NCBI RefSeq assembly: GCF_014229095.1 | Contig: NZ_JAARZC010000001.1 | Location: forward strand, 1,054,001 to 1,118,000 | Source: Listeria cossartiae subsp. cayugensis | GTDB taxonomy: Bacteria > Bacillota > Bacilli > Lactobacillales > Listeriaceae | Reading direction: 5' to 3' | Length of the DNA stretch: 64,000 nt | In this document: in pieces, positions 34,117 through 44,880 of the stretch | Layout: each line of letters begins with the position of its first letter | Position numbering within the stretch: position 1 is the stretch's first letter | Program-made: the position numbers and the translations under genes | Notes under the pieces: model-generated | Seen by the model: the letters and a program-made list of their open reading frames with translations, nothing else | Databases searched by the model: none | Told to the model about the DNA's origin: nothing

Positions 34117-35364
34117 ATGGCAAGTGCAGAGATTATTGCAGTAGGAACAGAGTTATTACTCGGACAAATTGTGAATTCTAATGCGGCATTTATTTCACAA
34201 GAATTAGCGGCTGACGGGATATATGTATACCATCACACGGTCGTTGGAGATAATCCAGCCCGTTTAAAAGAAGTAATTGAGATTGCTGAAAAACGCAGTG
34301 ATATTTTAATTTTCACAGGTGGACTTGGACCAACAGAAGACGATATTACGAAACAAATTTTAGCAGCCCATTTACAAAAACAATTAGTAGAAGACGAATA
34401 CCACATGCAGAAAATTACCGAGTACTTCGCTTCCAGAAACAAACCGATGACGGAAAATAATAAGTTGCAAGCTGTTATTATTGAAGATTCCATTGTTTTA
34501 AATAATGACTATGGTTTTGCGGCTGGGATGTACTTGAAAGACAACAAGCATACATATGTACTACTTCCAGGACCTCCATCTGAAATGAAGCCAATGTTTA
34601 CGAGCTATGCGAATCCACTTCTTTTAAGCGAAAGTGGTGATCAAAATATTTTAGAATCCAAAATTTTGCGCTTTTTTGGTATTGGAGAATCACAATTAGC
34701 GGCTGATTTAAATGATTTAATTATTACACAAGTCAATCCAACGATCGCGACTTATGCTGGCGACAATGAAGTGGTTGTGCGAATTACGGCAACCGCTAAA
34801 ACGCAAGAAGAAGCTAGCGCACTCGTTCGGGATACCGAACAAGAAATACTTCGTCGTGATGGCACTTTTTTATATGGTTACGGAGAAGTTTCTTTATCTG
34901 AATTAGTGACGGCGATGCTACTAGAGAAAGAACTCACAATTTCTGCAGCAGAAAGTTTTACTGCTGGCTTATTCCAAGCCGAAATTGCCCGTTTCCCCGG
35001 CATTTCTAAAATTTTCAAAGGTGGAATGGTAACTTACAGCGAGGAAGCGAAACAATCTATTTTAGAAGTTTCACACCAAGTAATAAAAGAAAAAGGCGTT
35101 GTAAGCGAGGAATGCGCAAAAGAAATGGCTGAAAATGTAAGTCGACTTTGTAATACGGATATCGGTGTTAGTTTCACAGGAGTTGCGGGGCCGGATAGTT
35201 TAGAAGGACATCCAGCAGGGACTATATGGATTGGATTAAGTGTGAAAGGTCGCGAAACAGAAGCTTATCAATTTGTGTATGGAAGAGATAGAAACCATAA
35301 TCGTCGCCGTGCAGTGATGCAAGGATTTCAGCTGATTAAGCAATTTTTAGATGCAAAGAAGTAA
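34117..35364 (+). CDS. cinA: competence/damage-inducible protein CinA
   Basis: This 415-residue protein combines two modules. The N-terminal molybdopterin-binding-like domain (about 1-170) has VGTELLLGQIVNSNA and FTGGLGPTEDD. A KH-like middle precedes the C-terminal CinA amidase domain (about 255-415) with AAESFTAGLFQA and FTGVAGPDSLEG. The family includes nicotinamide-nucleotide amidase and pyrophosphatase activities that recycle NAD by-products. It precedes recA as in streptococci and Bacillus. Shine-Dalgarno ATGGGGATG lies before the ATG. Confidence 0.9.
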   Translation: MASAEIIAVGTELLLGQIVNSNAAFISQELAADGIYVYHHTVVGDNPARLKEVIEIAEKRSDILIFTGGLGPTEDDITKQILAAHLQKQLVEDEYHMQKITEYFASRNKPMTENNKLQAVIIEDSIVLNNDYGFAAGMYLKDNKHTYVLLPGPPSEMKPMFTSYANPLLLSESGDQNILESKILRFFGIGESQLAADLNDLIITQVNPTIATYAGDNEVVVRITATAKTQEEASALVRDTEQEILRRDGTFLYGYGEVSLSELVTAMLLEKELTISAAESFTAGLFQAEIARFPGISKIFKGGMVTYSEEAKQSILEVSHQVIKEKGVVSEECAKEMAENVSRLCNTDIGVSFTGVAGPDSLEGHPAGTIWIGLSVKGRETEAYQFVYGRDRNHNRRRAVMQGFQLIKQFLDAKK

Positions 35365-35496
35365 TTTTCTCTAGTAGAAAATGAAAAAACAGCCTAAAAA
35401 AATCAAAAATAAGCAATAAAAAAGTATTAGACGAACGCTGAAAATCCCGTTATAATGGGAAAGAAAGCAGCCGGTGCTTACACAAAATAAAAAATA

Positions 35497-35547
35497 CGAA
35501 TAAATGTTCGCTTTTTGCTTGCTTCTCACTCTAAAATGCGTTATAGT
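35497..35547 (+). promoter_or_regulatory. recA promoter with LexA (SOS) box
   Basis: CGAATAAATGTTCG (35497-35510) fits the Gram-positive LexA/DinR box CGAAC-N4-GTTCG except at the C of the left arm. It ends 8 bases before the -35 of a good sigma-A promoter, TTGCTT (35519-35524), 17 bp, TATAGT (35542-35547). A second possible -10, TATAAT at 35451-35456, lies upstream. Confidence 0.8.
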
Positions 35548-35633
35548 AATTCTAGGAAAAACATTCTGACTGTTTTTTGAGAGAGAAGAAGTAGAAAAAC
35601 AGCTATTAGGATATTTATGAAGGAGGCAACATT

Positions 35634-36677
35634 GTGAATGATCGTCAAGCGGCATTAGACCAAGCTTTAAAACAAATTGAAAAACAATTCGGTAAAGGTT
35701 CCATTATGAAATTAGGGGAACATTCAGATCAAAATATATCTACTATTTCTAGTGGTTCATTAGCATTAGATATTGCATTAGGAGTTGGCGGATACCCTCG
35801 TGGACGTATTATTGAAGTATACGGACCAGAGAGTTCTGGTAAAACAACGGTTGCACTTCACGCTATTGCAGAAGTACAAGCGCAAGGCGGAACAGCAGCA
35901 TTTATCGATGCAGAACACGCGTTAGATCCTGCTTATGCTAAAAACCTAGGCGTAAATATTGATGAATTACTATTATCTCAACCAGATACAGGGGAACAAG
36001 CTTTAGAGATTGCAGAAGCTTTAGTTAGAAGTGGCGCAGTTGATATGCTAGTAATTGACTCTGTTGCAGCACTTGTACCACGTGCTGAAATCGAAGGTGA
36101 GATGGGCGATGCGCACGTTGGTTTGCAAGCTCGTTTAATGTCTCAAGCATTACGTAAACTTTCTGGTGTTATTAATAAATCAAAAACCATTGCTATATTC
36201 ATTAACCAAATTCGTGAAAAAGTTGGTGTTATGTTCGGTAACCCTGAAATCACACCAGGTGGACGTGCGCTTAAATTCTATTCGACTGTTCGTTTAGAAG
36301 TAAGACGTGCTGAACAACTGAAACAAGGTACAGATGTAATGGGTAACAAAACAAAAATCAAAGTCGTAAAAAATAAAGTAGCACCACCATTCCGTATTGC
36401 TGAAGTAGATATTATGTATGGTGAAGGTATTTCGCGTGAAGGTGAGCTTGTTGATATGGCCGCTGAAGTGGATGTAATCAATAAGAGTGGTTCATGGTAT
36501 TCTTATAAAGAAGAACGCATCGGTCAAGGCCGTGAGAATGCAAAACAATATCTGAAAGAACACACTGATATTCGTGACGAGATTTCTAAACGCGTTCGTG
36601 AAGAGTATGAAATTGACGGCAACAAAGAACCTCTTGACGAAAATGAAGAAACTTTAAGCTTACTAGATGATGAATAA
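35634..36677 (+). CDS. recA: recombinase RecA
   Basis: This 347-residue recombinase is full length. Walker [10 protein letters not shown] lies near residue 66. [20 protein letters not shown] covers Walker B and the L1 loop, and [20 protein letters not shown] covers the L2 DNA-binding loop. The acidic C-terminus ends [13 protein letters not shown]. It catalyses strand exchange and LexA self-cleavage. The start is GTG at 35634 behind AAGGAGG. The LexA box and promoter give SOS control independent of cinA. A terminator follows at 36688. Confidence 0.97.
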   Translation: MNDRQAALDQALKQIEKQFGKGSIMKLGEHSDQNISTISSGSLALDIALGVGGYPRGRIIEVYGPESSGKTTVALHAIAEVQAQGGTAAFIDAEHALDPAYAKNLGVNIDELLLSQPDTGEQALEIAEALVRSGAVDMLVIDSVAALVPRAEIEGEMGDAHVGLQARLMSQALRKLSGVINKSKTIAIFINQIREKVGVMFGNPEITPGGRALKFYSTVRLEVRRAEQLKQGTDVMGNKTKIKVVKNKVAPPFRIAEVDIMYGEGISREGELVDMAAEVDVINKSGSWYSYKEERIGQGRENAKQYLKEHTDIRDEISKRVREEYEIDGNKEPLDENEETLSLLDDE

Positions 36678-36687
36678 ATAATTGCTA

Positions 36688-36727
36688 AATACGTGATGGG
36701 AATTTACTTCCTGTCGCGTATTTTTTG
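36688..36727 (+). terminator. terminator after recA
   Basis: A 15-bp stem with some wobble pairs, AATACGTGATGGGAA with TTCCTGTCGCGTATT, then TTTTTT. Confidence 0.8.
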
Positions 36728-36775
36728 TTATTTTAAAAAAACTAAGGAAAATAGTGTGACATTTCATTCCTTTCC

Positions 36776-36804
36776 TTGACATTGTATGCTTTGACCTATA
36801 AAAT
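36776..36804 (+). promoter_or_regulatory. sigma-A promoter of rny
   Basis: TTGACA (36776-36781), 17-bp spacer, TAAAAT (36799-36804). It leaves a leader of about 165 bases that contains a perfect 14-bp palindrome (36917-36930). Confidence 0.7.
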
Positions 36805-36977
36805 TAAGTTGTATATTTTATATTGCTGGGAGACAAGGGGGAAGTTTTTCCTTTGAAAATCGGCTTCAACTGAATGGGGAGATTAGCACTCGGTTGTTGA
36901 TGAAAAATACGCATGTGCCAGAATTCTGGCCACCGACATAACAATAACGAAAATTGAATAGCAAAGGAGGTGTAAGG

Positions 36978-38540
36978 ATGACAATCGCAATCACGATCAT
37001 CTCCAGTTTGCTTTTCTTAATCGTCGGTCTAGTTGTTGGTTCTCTAATTTTTAAATCTAGTACAGAGAAAAAACTGGCTGCTGCAAGGGGGACTGCTGAA
37101 TTAATTGTAGAAGATGCAAAGAAAGAAGCAGAAACTACAAAAAAAGAAGCATTGCTTGAAGCGAAGGAAGAGAATCATAGGTTACGTACTGAAATCGAAA
37201 ATGAACTTCGTGGGCGAAGAACAGAGACACAGAAAGCAGAAAATCGCTTATTGCAAAGGGAGGAAAACCTCGACCGTAAAGATACTTCTTTAAGTAAACG
37301 AGAAGCTACACTTGAAAGAAAAGAGGAGAGTATCAGTAAACGTCAACAACAAATTGAAGAGAAAGAAAGCAAACTAGCTGAGATGATTCAAGCGGAGCAG
37401 ACAGAACTCGAAAGAATTTCTGCGCTCAGCAAAGAAGAAGCGAAATCTATCATCCTTAACCAGGTAGAAGAGGAATTAACACATGATACAGCTATCATGG
37501 TCAAAGAATCAGAAAACCGGGCCAAGGAAGAGTCGGATAAAAAAGCAAAGAATATTCTCTCACTAGCTATCCAGCGTTGTGCAGCTGATCATGTGGCAGA
37601 AACAACGGTATCTGTTGTTACCTTACCAAATGATGAGATGAAAGGACGGATTATCGGACGTGAAGGACGTAATATCCGTACGCTTGAGACACTAACAGGG
37701 ATTGATTTGATAATTGATGATACGCCGGAAGCAGTTATACTTTCCGGATTTGATCCAATTCGACGTGAAATCGCTAGAATCGCCTTAGAAAAACTTGTTC
37801 AAGATGGAAGAATCCATCCAGCTCGAATTGAAGAAATGGTGGACAAAGCCCGTAAAGAGGTGGACGAACACATTCGCGAAGTCGGGGAACAAGCAACATT
37901 TGAAGTTGGAATTCATTCCATCCATCCTGATTTGATAAAAATTCTTGGCCGCTTGCGTTACCGTACTAGTTATGGACAAAACGTTCTTAACCACTCACTC
38001 GAAGTTTCGAAACTTGCAGGAATTCTTGCAGGAGAGCTTGGCGAAGACGTTACGCTTGCTAAACGGGCCGGACTACTTCATGATATTGGGAAAGCAATTG
38101 ACCATGAAATTGAAGGAAGTCACGTTGAAATTGGCGTGGAACTTGCTACCAAATACAAAGAAAATGATGTGGTAATCAATAGTATTGCTTCCCATCACGG
38201 AGATACAGAAGCGACTTCTGTTATCGCAGTATTGGTTGCAGCGGCGGATGCACTTTCTGCTGCAAGACCAGGAGCTCGTAGTGAAACGCTTGAAAATTAC
38301 ATTCGTCGTTTAGAAAAATTAGAAGAAATTTCTGAGTCTTACGATGGTGTAGAAAAATCTTATGCAATCCAAGCAGGACGTGAAGTACGTATCATCGTTG
38401 AACCAGATACAATTGATGATCTTTCGTCTTACCGCCTAGCTCGTGACATAAGAAAACGAATTGAAGAGGAATTAGATTACCCGGGTCACATCAAAGTGAC
38501 TGTAATTCGTGAAACAAGAGCAGTTGAATACGCTAAATAA
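36978..38540 (+). CDS. rny: ribonuclease Y
   Basis: This 520-residue endoribonuclease has one N-terminal membrane helix (about 2-24). A long Glu/Lys-rich coiled coil (about 30-200) follows. A KH domain (about 210-270) has [17 protein letters not shown], and an HD domain has [12 protein letters not shown] as the metal site. RNase Y initiates bulk mRNA decay at the membrane. ATG at 36978 follows AAAGGAGGTG; an upstream frame from 36954 has no support. YmcA (RicA), encoded further on, belongs to a complex known in Bacillus to steer RNase Y, so the locus groups functionally linked genes. Confidence 0.94.
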
Positions 38541-38545
38541 TAATT

Positions 38546-38587
38546 AAAAGATACATCGCAAATTTATTTTGCGGTGTATCTTTTTTT
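38546..38587 (+). terminator. terminator after rny
   Basis: AGATACATCGCAAA pairs with TTTGCGGTGTATCT (one wobble), then seven T. Confidence 0.9.
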
Positions 38588-38593
38588 AATCGG

Positions 38594-38622
38594 TTGCCTA
38601 GCTTGAGTAAGAACGGTATAAT
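38594..38622 (+). promoter_or_regulatory. sigma-A promoter of the acetyltransferase-ymdB-ymcA unit
   Basis: TTGCCT (38594-38599), 17-bp spacer, perfect TATAAT (38617-38622). Confidence 0.7.
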
Positions 38623-38654
38623 CAAAAGATAAACGAAAAAGGGAGGCGGAGTTT

Positions 38655-39152
38655 TTGAGTGAGTGGAAAATTTTGCCGATGCTAGAAGAACACTATCCTG
38701 GAGTTGCTGCGGTTCATCAAGAAGGCATTGATACAGGGAACGCTACTTTTCAAGAAAAAACACTTACGTTAGAAGCATGGGATGAAAAGTACTTAAAAAG
38801 TTGTCGATTAGTTGTACTGATGAACGACCAAGTGATTGGCTGGGCAGCATTACTACCATTTTCAAGTATGTATGCTTATCGCGGAGTAGCCGAGTTAAGC
38901 ATTTATATAGCAAAAAGCGCTCGTGGAAAAGGCGTTGGAAAAGCACTGATGCATGAAATTATCCAGACAAGTGAGCAAAATGGCTTCTGGACATTGCAAT
39001 CCTTAATTTTTCCAGAGAATAAAGCTAGTATTGCGCTTCACCATACATATGGCTTCCGAACATTATGCATTCATGAAAAATTAGGTGAAATGAATGGCGT
39101 TTTTCGGGATGTCGCATTATTAGAACGTAGAAGTAATAGAAACGGAGAATAA
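38655..39152 (+). CDS. GNAT-family N-acetyltransferase, phosphinothricin acetyltransferase-like
   Basis: This 165-residue protein carries the GNAT acetyl-CoA pyrophosphate loop ARGKGVGKALM. ELSIYIAKSARGKG precedes it and GFRTLCIHEKLGEMNGVFRD closes it. The N-terminal TGNATFQEK resembles phosphinothricin/amino-acid acetyltransferases (PAT/YwnH type). In such genomes the true substrate is more likely a toxic amino acid such as methionine sulfone than a herbicide, and is not determined here. The start is TTG at 38655 behind GGGAGGCGGAG. It lies four bases before ymdB, so the genes are cotranscribed. Confidence 0.82.
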   Translation: MSEWKILPMLEEHYPGVAAVHQEGIDTGNATFQEKTLTLEAWDEKYLKSCRLVVLMNDQVIGWAALLPFSSMYAYRGVAELSIYIAKSARGKGVGKALMHEIIQTSEQNGFWTLQSLIFPENKASIALHHTYGFRTLCIHEKLGEMNGVFRDVALLERRSNRNGE

Positions 39153-39156
39153 CAAA

Positions 39157-39960
39157 ATGAAAATACTATTTATCGGTGATGTTGTCGGCTCCATCGGCCG
39201 CGATGCCATTACAGAATATTTACCACAATTAAAGAAAAAATATAAACCAACAATCACGGTGATTAACGGTGAAAACGCAGCAAGTGGCCGTGGAATCACA
39301 GAGAAGATTTATAAAGATTTCCTAGAACTTGGTGCTAATGCAGTAACGCTTGGGAATCACACATGGGACAATCGTGATATTTTTGAATTTATCGAGGATG
39401 CTAAATATTTAGTGCGTCCTGCCAATTTCCCAGATGATACGACACCTGGAACAGGGATGGTTTTTGTGAAAAGTAATCAACATGAGATTGCTGTCATTAA
39501 TATGCAAGGTCGAACTTTCTTAGCAGATTTAGACGATCCGTTCCGTAAAATGGACGCGTTGATTGAAGAAGCAAAAAAACGTACTAACATTATTTTTGTG
39601 GACTTTCATGCCGAAACAACAAGTGAAAAAGAAGCAATGGGGTGGTATTTAGATGGTCGGGTGACTGCTGTGGTTGGTACGCATACCCACGTGCAAACGT
39701 CTGATAACCGCATCCTTCCAGAAGGAACAGCTTATTTGACGGATACTGGTATGACTGGACCGTACGATGCTATCCTTGGAATGGAAAAGGAAGCTGTTAT
39801 TCGTCGTTTTAAAACAGCTCTACCAACAAGATTCGAAGTTCCTAAAACAGGTCGTGCAGTCTTGTCTGGTTGTTTGATCACGCTTGACGAAAATACTGGA
39901 AAAGCACAAAAAATTGACCGAATTCTCATCAACGAAGACCACCCATTTTCCTTTGATTAA
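39157..39960 (+). CDS. ymdB: metallophosphoesterase YmdB
   Basis: This 267-residue protein has the YmdB/DR1281 family pattern. FIGDVVGSIGRDA supplies N-terminal metal ligands. VINGENAASGRG and TLGNHTWDN follow, then VDFHAETTSEK and VGTHTHVQTSD. In B. subtilis YmdB is a phosphodiesterase acting on cyclic nucleotides and affecting motility versus biofilm gene expression. It sits between an acetyltransferase gene and ymcA in one unit. Confidence 0.9.
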   Translation: MKILFIGDVVGSIGRDAITEYLPQLKKKYKPTITVINGENAASGRGITEKIYKDFLELGANAVTLGNHTWDNRDIFEFIEDAKYLVRPANFPDDTTPGTGMVFVKSNQHEIAVINMQGRTFLADLDDPFRKMDALIEEAKKRTNIIFVDFHAETTSEKEAMGWYLDGRVTAVVGTHTHVQTSDNRILPEGTAYLTDTGMTGPYDAILGMEKEAVIRRFKTALPTRFEVPKTGRAVLSGCLITLDENTGKAQKIDRILINEDHPFSFD

Positions 39961-39976
39961 GAATGGAGATGAAATT

Positions 39977-40339
39977 GTGACGGTTTCAAAAGAAGAAATT
40001 ATGAAAAAAGCAACAGAACTTCGTGATGCACTGCAACAAACGGAAGAAGTATCTTTTTACCGGATTGCCGAGGAAAGAATAAATGCTAATTCCAAAGTAT
40101 CAGCGAAAGTTTCTAAAATAAAGTTACTTCAAAAAGAAGCAGTCAACTTAGAACATTATCAAAAACTCGAAGCCATGAAACAAACCGAGAACCAAATTGA
40201 TAACGTTCGTGCAGACATTGACTCACTCCCGATTGTAACAGAATTCAGACGCGCTCAAGAAGATGCCAATGATCTTTTGCAGTCAATTACAACGGAGATT
40301 ACAACAAAAGTAACAACCGAGCTTGAAAAAGAAAATTGA
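39977..40339 (+). CDS. ymcA: YmcA (RicA), Com_YlbF family
   Basis: This 120-residue helical, charged protein belongs to the Com_YlbF/DUF964 family. GTG at 39977 is chosen (MTVSKEEIMKKATELRDA) because TGGAGATG precedes it; the longer frame from 39884 overlaps ymdB. In Bacillus YmcA forms the Y-complex with YlbF and YaaT, which carries iron-sulfur clusters and specifies RNase Y cleavage of operon mRNAs, affecting competence and biofilm. This copy has no cysteine in its sequence. A terminator follows at 40346. Confidence 0.88.
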   Translation: MTVSKEEIMKKATELRDALQQTEEVSFYRIAEERINANSKVSAKVSKIKLLQKEAVNLEHYQKLEAMKQTENQIDNVRADIDSLPIVTEFRRAQEDANDLLQSITTEITTKVTTELEKEN

Positions 40340-40345
40340 CCTTTT

Positions 40346-40374
40346 AAAACTGCCAAAACACTGGCAGTTTTTTT
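40346..40374 (+). terminator. terminator after ymcA
   Basis: AAAACTGCCA pairs with TGGCAGTTTT, then more T. Confidence 0.9.
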
Positions 40375-40404
40375 CTTTTGTGGTCGCGGGAGAATGAAAG
40401 TTTA

Positions 40405-40413
40405 TGCTATAAT
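40405..40413 (+). promoter_or_regulatory. extended -10 promoter of mutSL
   Basis: TGCTATAAT, a perfect extended -10 without a clear -35, 35 bases before the mutS ATG. Confidence 0.6.
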
Positions 40414-40448
40414 GAGAGGATGAAAAAGAAGTAAGGGATGATGAGATA

Positions 40449-43031
40449 ATGACAGAATATACACCAATGATTAAGCAATACTTGGAGATCAAAGACAAAT
40501 ATCAAGATGCTTTCTTATTTTTCCGTTTAGGAGATTTTTATGAAATGTTTTTTGAGGATGCGCTTAATGCTTCTCAAATTTTAGAAATTACGTTAACTGG
40601 TCGTGAAGGTGGAACAAAGGAGAAAATCCCGATGTGCGGAGTTCCATATCATTCGGCGAGCGGTTATATTGATACGTTAATCGAAAAAGGATACAAAGTA
40701 GCTATTTGTGAACAAGTCGAGGATCCTAAAACGACAAAAGGTATGGTTAAACGAGAAGTAGTGCAATTAATTTCGCCAGGTACGGTTATGGATGAGCGCG
40801 GCTTGAAAGCGAAAGAAAACAACTATATTGCGTCGCTTTATTGCTACGAAGGCAAAGAGTACGGTTTTGCTTATTCCGATTTATCGACAGGTGAACTAAA
40901 ATCAACCGTTATTGAAGCTAGCGAAGATCGTCTGATTAATGAATTAACGACACTTTCAACGAGAGAATTAATCGTTTCATCCTCAGAAAAAGAAGTACTT
41001 TCAGCTGTTATGAAGGAGCAACTAGGCTTAACTCTTTCGGTGCACGAAGAAGATACGATTCCAGCCGAAAATGAAAAATTAGTAACGCGCCATATGTCAT
41101 TATCAGAAAAACGAGCTATCGGCAAATTACTACATTACTTAAAAGAAACACAAAAGCGGGATTTAGGTCATTTGCAACAAGCGGTTCATTATGAAACGAG
41201 CAATTACATGAAAATGGACTATTATTCCAAACGCAACTTAGAATTAGCGGAATCTATTCGTGGCAAAGGACGACAAGGCACGCTGCTTTGGCTTTTAGAT
41301 AATACGCAAACAGCTATGGGCGGGAGAATGCTCAAACAATGGATTGACCGTCCACTAATAGACCGCAAAAAAATTATCGAACGCCAAAATGATGTTAGTG
41401 AACTAATGGCTCACTTTTTCGAACGCTTAGAGCTAGTAGAAAACTTGAAAAACGTGTATGACTTAGAACGTCTTGCTGGACGAGTTGCATACGGAAATGT
41501 CAATGCGCGCGATTTAGTTCAACTGCGTAACTCGCTATACCAAATCCCACGTATTCGCGCAACGTTATTATCGATGAATAGTGAGAGTCTTACAGAACTG
41601 GCGAACCAATTAGACCCATGTGAAGAATTAACGGAAAAGCTGGAAGACGCAATTATGGATTCTGCACCCATTTCGATTCGTGAAGGCGGGATTATTAAAG
41701 ACGGTTACAACAGCCAATTAGATACGTACCGCGATGCAAGTCGTAACGGAAAAACGTGGATTGCTGAATTAGAACGGAAAGAACGTGAACTAACAGGCAT
41801 TAAAACGATGAAGGTAGGCTTTAACCGCGTATTTGGTTATTATATTGAAGTTACCCGAGCAAACACGCATTTGCTCCCAGAAGGCCGCTATGAGCGTAAG
41901 CAGACCCTAACAAATGCCGAACGTTACATTACACCAGAACTAAAAGAGAAAGAAAAACTCATTTTAGATGCGGAAGAAAAAAGCATGGAGTTAGAATACC
42001 AATTATTTACAGAAGTGCGCGAGATGGTAAAAGACTACATAGAACGTCTGCAAAAATTAGCGAAGTCTGTAAGTGAAATTGATTGTCTGCAAAGTTTCGC
42101 CGATATTAGCGAGAAAAACCATTTCATTCGCCCAACACTAAGCGAAGACGGTTCTTTGCACGTTAAACAAGGTCGCCATCCAGTTGTAGAAAAAGTAATG
42201 GGTGCGCAAAGTTATGTAGCAAATGATTGTGATCTAGATGAAAATCGTGAAATCTTACTTATAACTGGTCCCAATATGTCAGGTAAAAGTACGTATATGC
42301 GCCAAGTAGCTTTAACAGCAATTTGTGCGCAAGTTGGTTGCTTTGTTCCTGCTGAGGAAGCGATATTGCCAGTTTTTGACCAGATTTTCACTCGAATTGG
42401 TGCAGCGGATGATTTAATCGCCGGCCAAAGTACATTCATGGTCGAGATGTTGGAAGCGAGAAATGCCATCGTCCATGCGACAAAAGACAGTTTAATTTTA
42501 TTTGATGAAATTGGTCGTGGTACAGCTACTTATGATGGGATGGCACTTGCTCAAGCGATTATCGAATACATCCATGAGAACGTCCATGCTAAAACACTTT
42601 TCTCCACACATTATCATGAATTAACAGATCTCGAGAAAGAGCTAAGAGGTCTGCAAAATATTCACGTTAGCGCCGTTGAAGAAAATGGTAAAGTAGTGTT
42701 CCTTCATAAAATTAAAGAAGGTCCCGCAGATAAAAGTTACGGTATTCATGTTGCTGAGTTAGCGGAACTACCAAAATCACTAATCGAACGAGCAAGCCGT
42801 ATTTTAGAACAGCTTGAAAGTGCTGATAAGAAAATAATTATCACAAATGATAAACAACTAGAAGAAGTTCATGAGGAAGTGCAATTATCGATGTTCCCTG
42901 TGGAGCCAGAGAAAAAAGTATCGTCTAAAGAAACAAAACTTCTAAAAGAAATTGCTTCTATGAACATTATGCAAATGACACCAATGGATGCAATGAACAA
43001 ACTATACGAACTTCAAAGTAAAGTCCATTAA
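40449..43031 (+). CDS. mutS: DNA mismatch repair protein MutS
   Basis: This 860-residue protein is full length. The N-terminal mismatch-reading motif is [11 protein letters not shown] (Phe-x-Glu equivalent). The connector and lever domains precede the C-terminal ATPase, with Walker [14 protein letters not shown], Walker [17 protein letters not shown] and the closing STHYHEL. It recognises mismatches and recruits MutL. It is 21 bases from mutL. Confidence 0.97.
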   Translation: MTEYTPMIKQYLEIKDKYQDAFLFFRLGDFYEMFFEDALNASQILEITLTGREGGTKEKIPMCGVPYHSASGYIDTLIEKGYKVAICEQVEDPKTTKGMVKREVVQLISPGTVMDERGLKAKENNYIASLYCYEGKEYGFAYSDLSTGELKSTVIEASEDRLINELTTLSTRELIVSSSEKEVLSAVMKEQLGLTLSVHEEDTIPAENEKLVTRHMSLSEKRAIGKLLHYLKETQKRDLGHLQQAVHYETSNYMKMDYYSKRNLELAESIRGKGRQGTLLWLLDNTQTAMGGRMLKQWIDRPLIDRKKIIERQNDVSELMAHFFERLELVENLKNVYDLERLAGRVAYGNVNARDLVQLRNSLYQIPRIRATLLSMNSESLTELANQLDPCEELTEKLEDAIMDSAPISIREGGIIKDGYNSQLDTYRDASRNGKTWIAELERKERELTGIKTMKVGFNRVFGYYIEVTRANTHLLPEGRYERKQTLTNAERYITPELKEKEKLILDAEEKSMELEYQLFTEVREMVKDYIERLQKLAKSVSEIDCLQSFADISEKNHFIRPTLSEDGSLHVKQGRHPVVEKVMGAQSYVANDCDLDENREILLITGPNMSGKSTYMRQVALTAICAQVGCFVPAEEAILPVFDQIFTRIGAADDLIAGQSTFMVEMLEARNAIVHATKDSLILFDEIGRGTATYDGMALAQAIIEYIHENVHAKTLFSTHYHELTDLEKELRGLQNIHVSAVEENGKVVFLHKIKEGPADKSYGIHVAELAELPKSLIERASRILEQLESADKKIIITNDKQLEEVHEEVQLSMFPVEPEKKVSSKETKLLKEIASMNIMQMTPMDAMNKLYELQSKVH

Positions 43032-43052
43032 AATAGAAAGGCGGGTTTTTAA

Positions 43053-44864
43053 ATGGCTAAACATATTGTCGAATTAACGGATGCTTTATCCAATAAAATA
43101 GCTGCCGGAGAAGTAGTCGAACGTCCTGCTTCTGTCGTGAAAGAATTGGTAGAAAACGCCATTGATGCGGGAAGCACGGTCATCGATATTTTGGTGGAAG
43201 AAGCGGGATTAAATAAAATTACGATTATTGATAACGGCAGTGGCATTGAAGAAGAAGACGTTGCTACCGCATTTTTACGCCACGCCACAAGTAAAATTAA
43301 AAACGAAGCAGATCTATTTCGCGTGCATACTTTAGGATTCCGCGGTGAGGCACTTCCGAGTATCGCCTCTGTTTCCCATTTGTCGCTAGAAACTTCTACC
43401 GGAGAAACTAAAGGAACCATGATTTCTTTAGAGGGTGGGAAAATCATCGAACAAAAAAGTGGGCATGCTAGAAAAGGGACACAAATCGAAGTATCCCAGT
43501 TATTCTTTAATACCCCAGCCCGCCTCAAATATTTAAAAAGCTTACCAACGGAACTAGGTAACATTACCGATATTCTTAATCGTCTAGCTTTAGCGCATCC
43601 GGATATTAGTTTCCGCTTTTCACACAACGGAAAACCATTACTACAAACTAATGGCAATGGAGATTTGCGTCAAGTGATTGCGGCAATTTATGGCGTTTCG
43701 ATTGCAAAAAAATCGATACCAGTCAAAGCGGAGTCACTCGATTTTAAAATTTCTGGGTATGCCGTGTTACCAGAAGTGAATCGTTCCAATCGTAATTATA
43801 TTTCAACGATTATCAACGGCCGTTTTATTAAAAATTTTGCATTAGTAAAAGCTATTCAAGAAGGTTACCACACGCTTTTACCGATTGGTCGCTTTCCAAT
43901 TATCGTTTTACAAATCGAAATGGACCCGATTATTGTAGATGTTAATGTTCACCCTGCAAAATTAGAAGTCCGTTTGAGTAAAGAAAAAGAGCTTGGCCAG
44001 CTTATTAGTCAAATGATTAAAGCTGCCTTTCATAAGTTACAACTAATTCCAGATGGTGAAATTTCTAAAAAGCAAAAAGAAGTTCAAAAGTCCGAGCAAA
44101 TTCAAATGTCGTTTGAAGAGAATAAACAACCAAAAGAAATACCGACTCTTTTTTCCAAACCGACTATTCCTGAATATATTCCTTCCGATGAGGATGCTCC
44201 ACGGGAAGACGACTTTATTTTAGAAACGATGCCGTCTTATGAACCAGTGCCTCAAACTGAGCACGCAGAACAACCGAAAGAGCGCATTCCAAAAATGTAC
44301 CCAATCGGTCAAATGCACGCTACGTATATTTTTGCTCAGAATGAAAATGGTTTATATATCATTGATCAACATGCGGCACAAGAACGAATTAAGTACGAAT
44401 TCTATCGTGAAAAAATCGGCGAAGTTAGCCGAGAATTGCAAGAACTACTAGTACCAATAGTGCTCGAGTTCCCGGCAGATGAATATGTTCGCTTAGAAGA
44501 ACAAAAAGCTAAACTAGAAGAAGTAGGTGTATTCCTAGAAAACTTCGGACAAAATAGCTTTATCATTCGTGCGCACCCAACTTGGTTTCCGAAAGATCAA
44601 GAAGAAGAGATGCTCCGCGAAATTATCGACGAAGCATTATCCGCACCAAGTATTAGTATTCATAAACTAAGAGAAGATACGGCAATTATGATGAGCTGTA
44701 AAAAATCAATTAAAGCAAATCATTATTTAACAACGCAAGATATGGAAGCATTACTCGACACGCTTAGAGAAGCAAGTGATCCATTCACTTGTCCTCATGG
44801 CCGTCCAGTAATCATTCAATATTCGACCTATGAACTAGAAAAAATGTTTAAACGTGTCATGTAA
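43053..44864 (+). CDS. mutL: DNA mismatch repair protein MutL
   Basis: This 603-residue protein has the GHKL ATPase N-terminus with [17 protein letters not shown] and [14 protein letters not shown] linker (about 345-420) precedes the C-terminal domain with the latent endonuclease motif [12 protein letters not shown]. The later [12 protein letters not shown] and CPHGRP metal-site segments are also present. MutL here is thus of the nicking type expected in bacteria without MutH. Shine-Dalgarno AAAGGCGGG. It is followed at once by glpP. Confidence 0.96.
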   Translation: MAKHIVELTDALSNKIAAGEVVERPASVVKELVENAIDAGSTVIDILVEEAGLNKITIIDNGSGIEEEDVATAFLRHATSKIKNEADLFRVHTLGFRGEALPSIASVSHLSLETSTGETKGTMISLEGGKIIEQKSGHARKGTQIEVSQLFFNTPARLKYLKSLPTELGNITDILNRLALAHPDISFRFSHNGKPLLQTNGNGDLRQVIAAIYGVSIAKKSIPVKAESLDFKISGYAVLPEVNRSNRNYISTIINGRFIKNFALVKAIQEGYHTLLPIGRFPIIVLQIEMDPIIVDVNVHPAKLEVRLSKEKELGQLISQMIKAAFHKLQLIPDGEISKKQKEVQKSEQIQMSFEENKQPKEIPTLFSKPTIPEYIPSDEDAPREDDFILETMPSYEPVPQTEHAEQPKERIPKMYPIGQMHATYIFAQNENGLYIIDQHAAQERIKYEFYREKIGEVSRELQELLVPIVLEFPADEYVRLEEQKAKLEEVGVFLENFGQNSFIIRAHPTWFPKDQEEEMLREIIDEALSAPSISIHKLREDTAIMMSCKKSIKANHYLTTQDMEALLDTLREASDPFTCPHGRPVIIQYSTYELEKMFKRVM

Positions 44865-44880
44865 AAGAGGAGGAGAAAGC

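Noticed and set aside
31677-38657. Several TTG starts (ymfI, ymfM, the acetyltransferase) suspected of being truncated or misread genes.
   Set aside because: Each has a well-placed Shine-Dalgarno and begins where homologues begin. TTG and GTG starts are frequent across this window (also recN, glpP).
43049-43657. 202-codon open frame antisense to mutL.
   Set aside because: It overlaps the conserved MutL ATPase motifs in the other strand and has no start signals.
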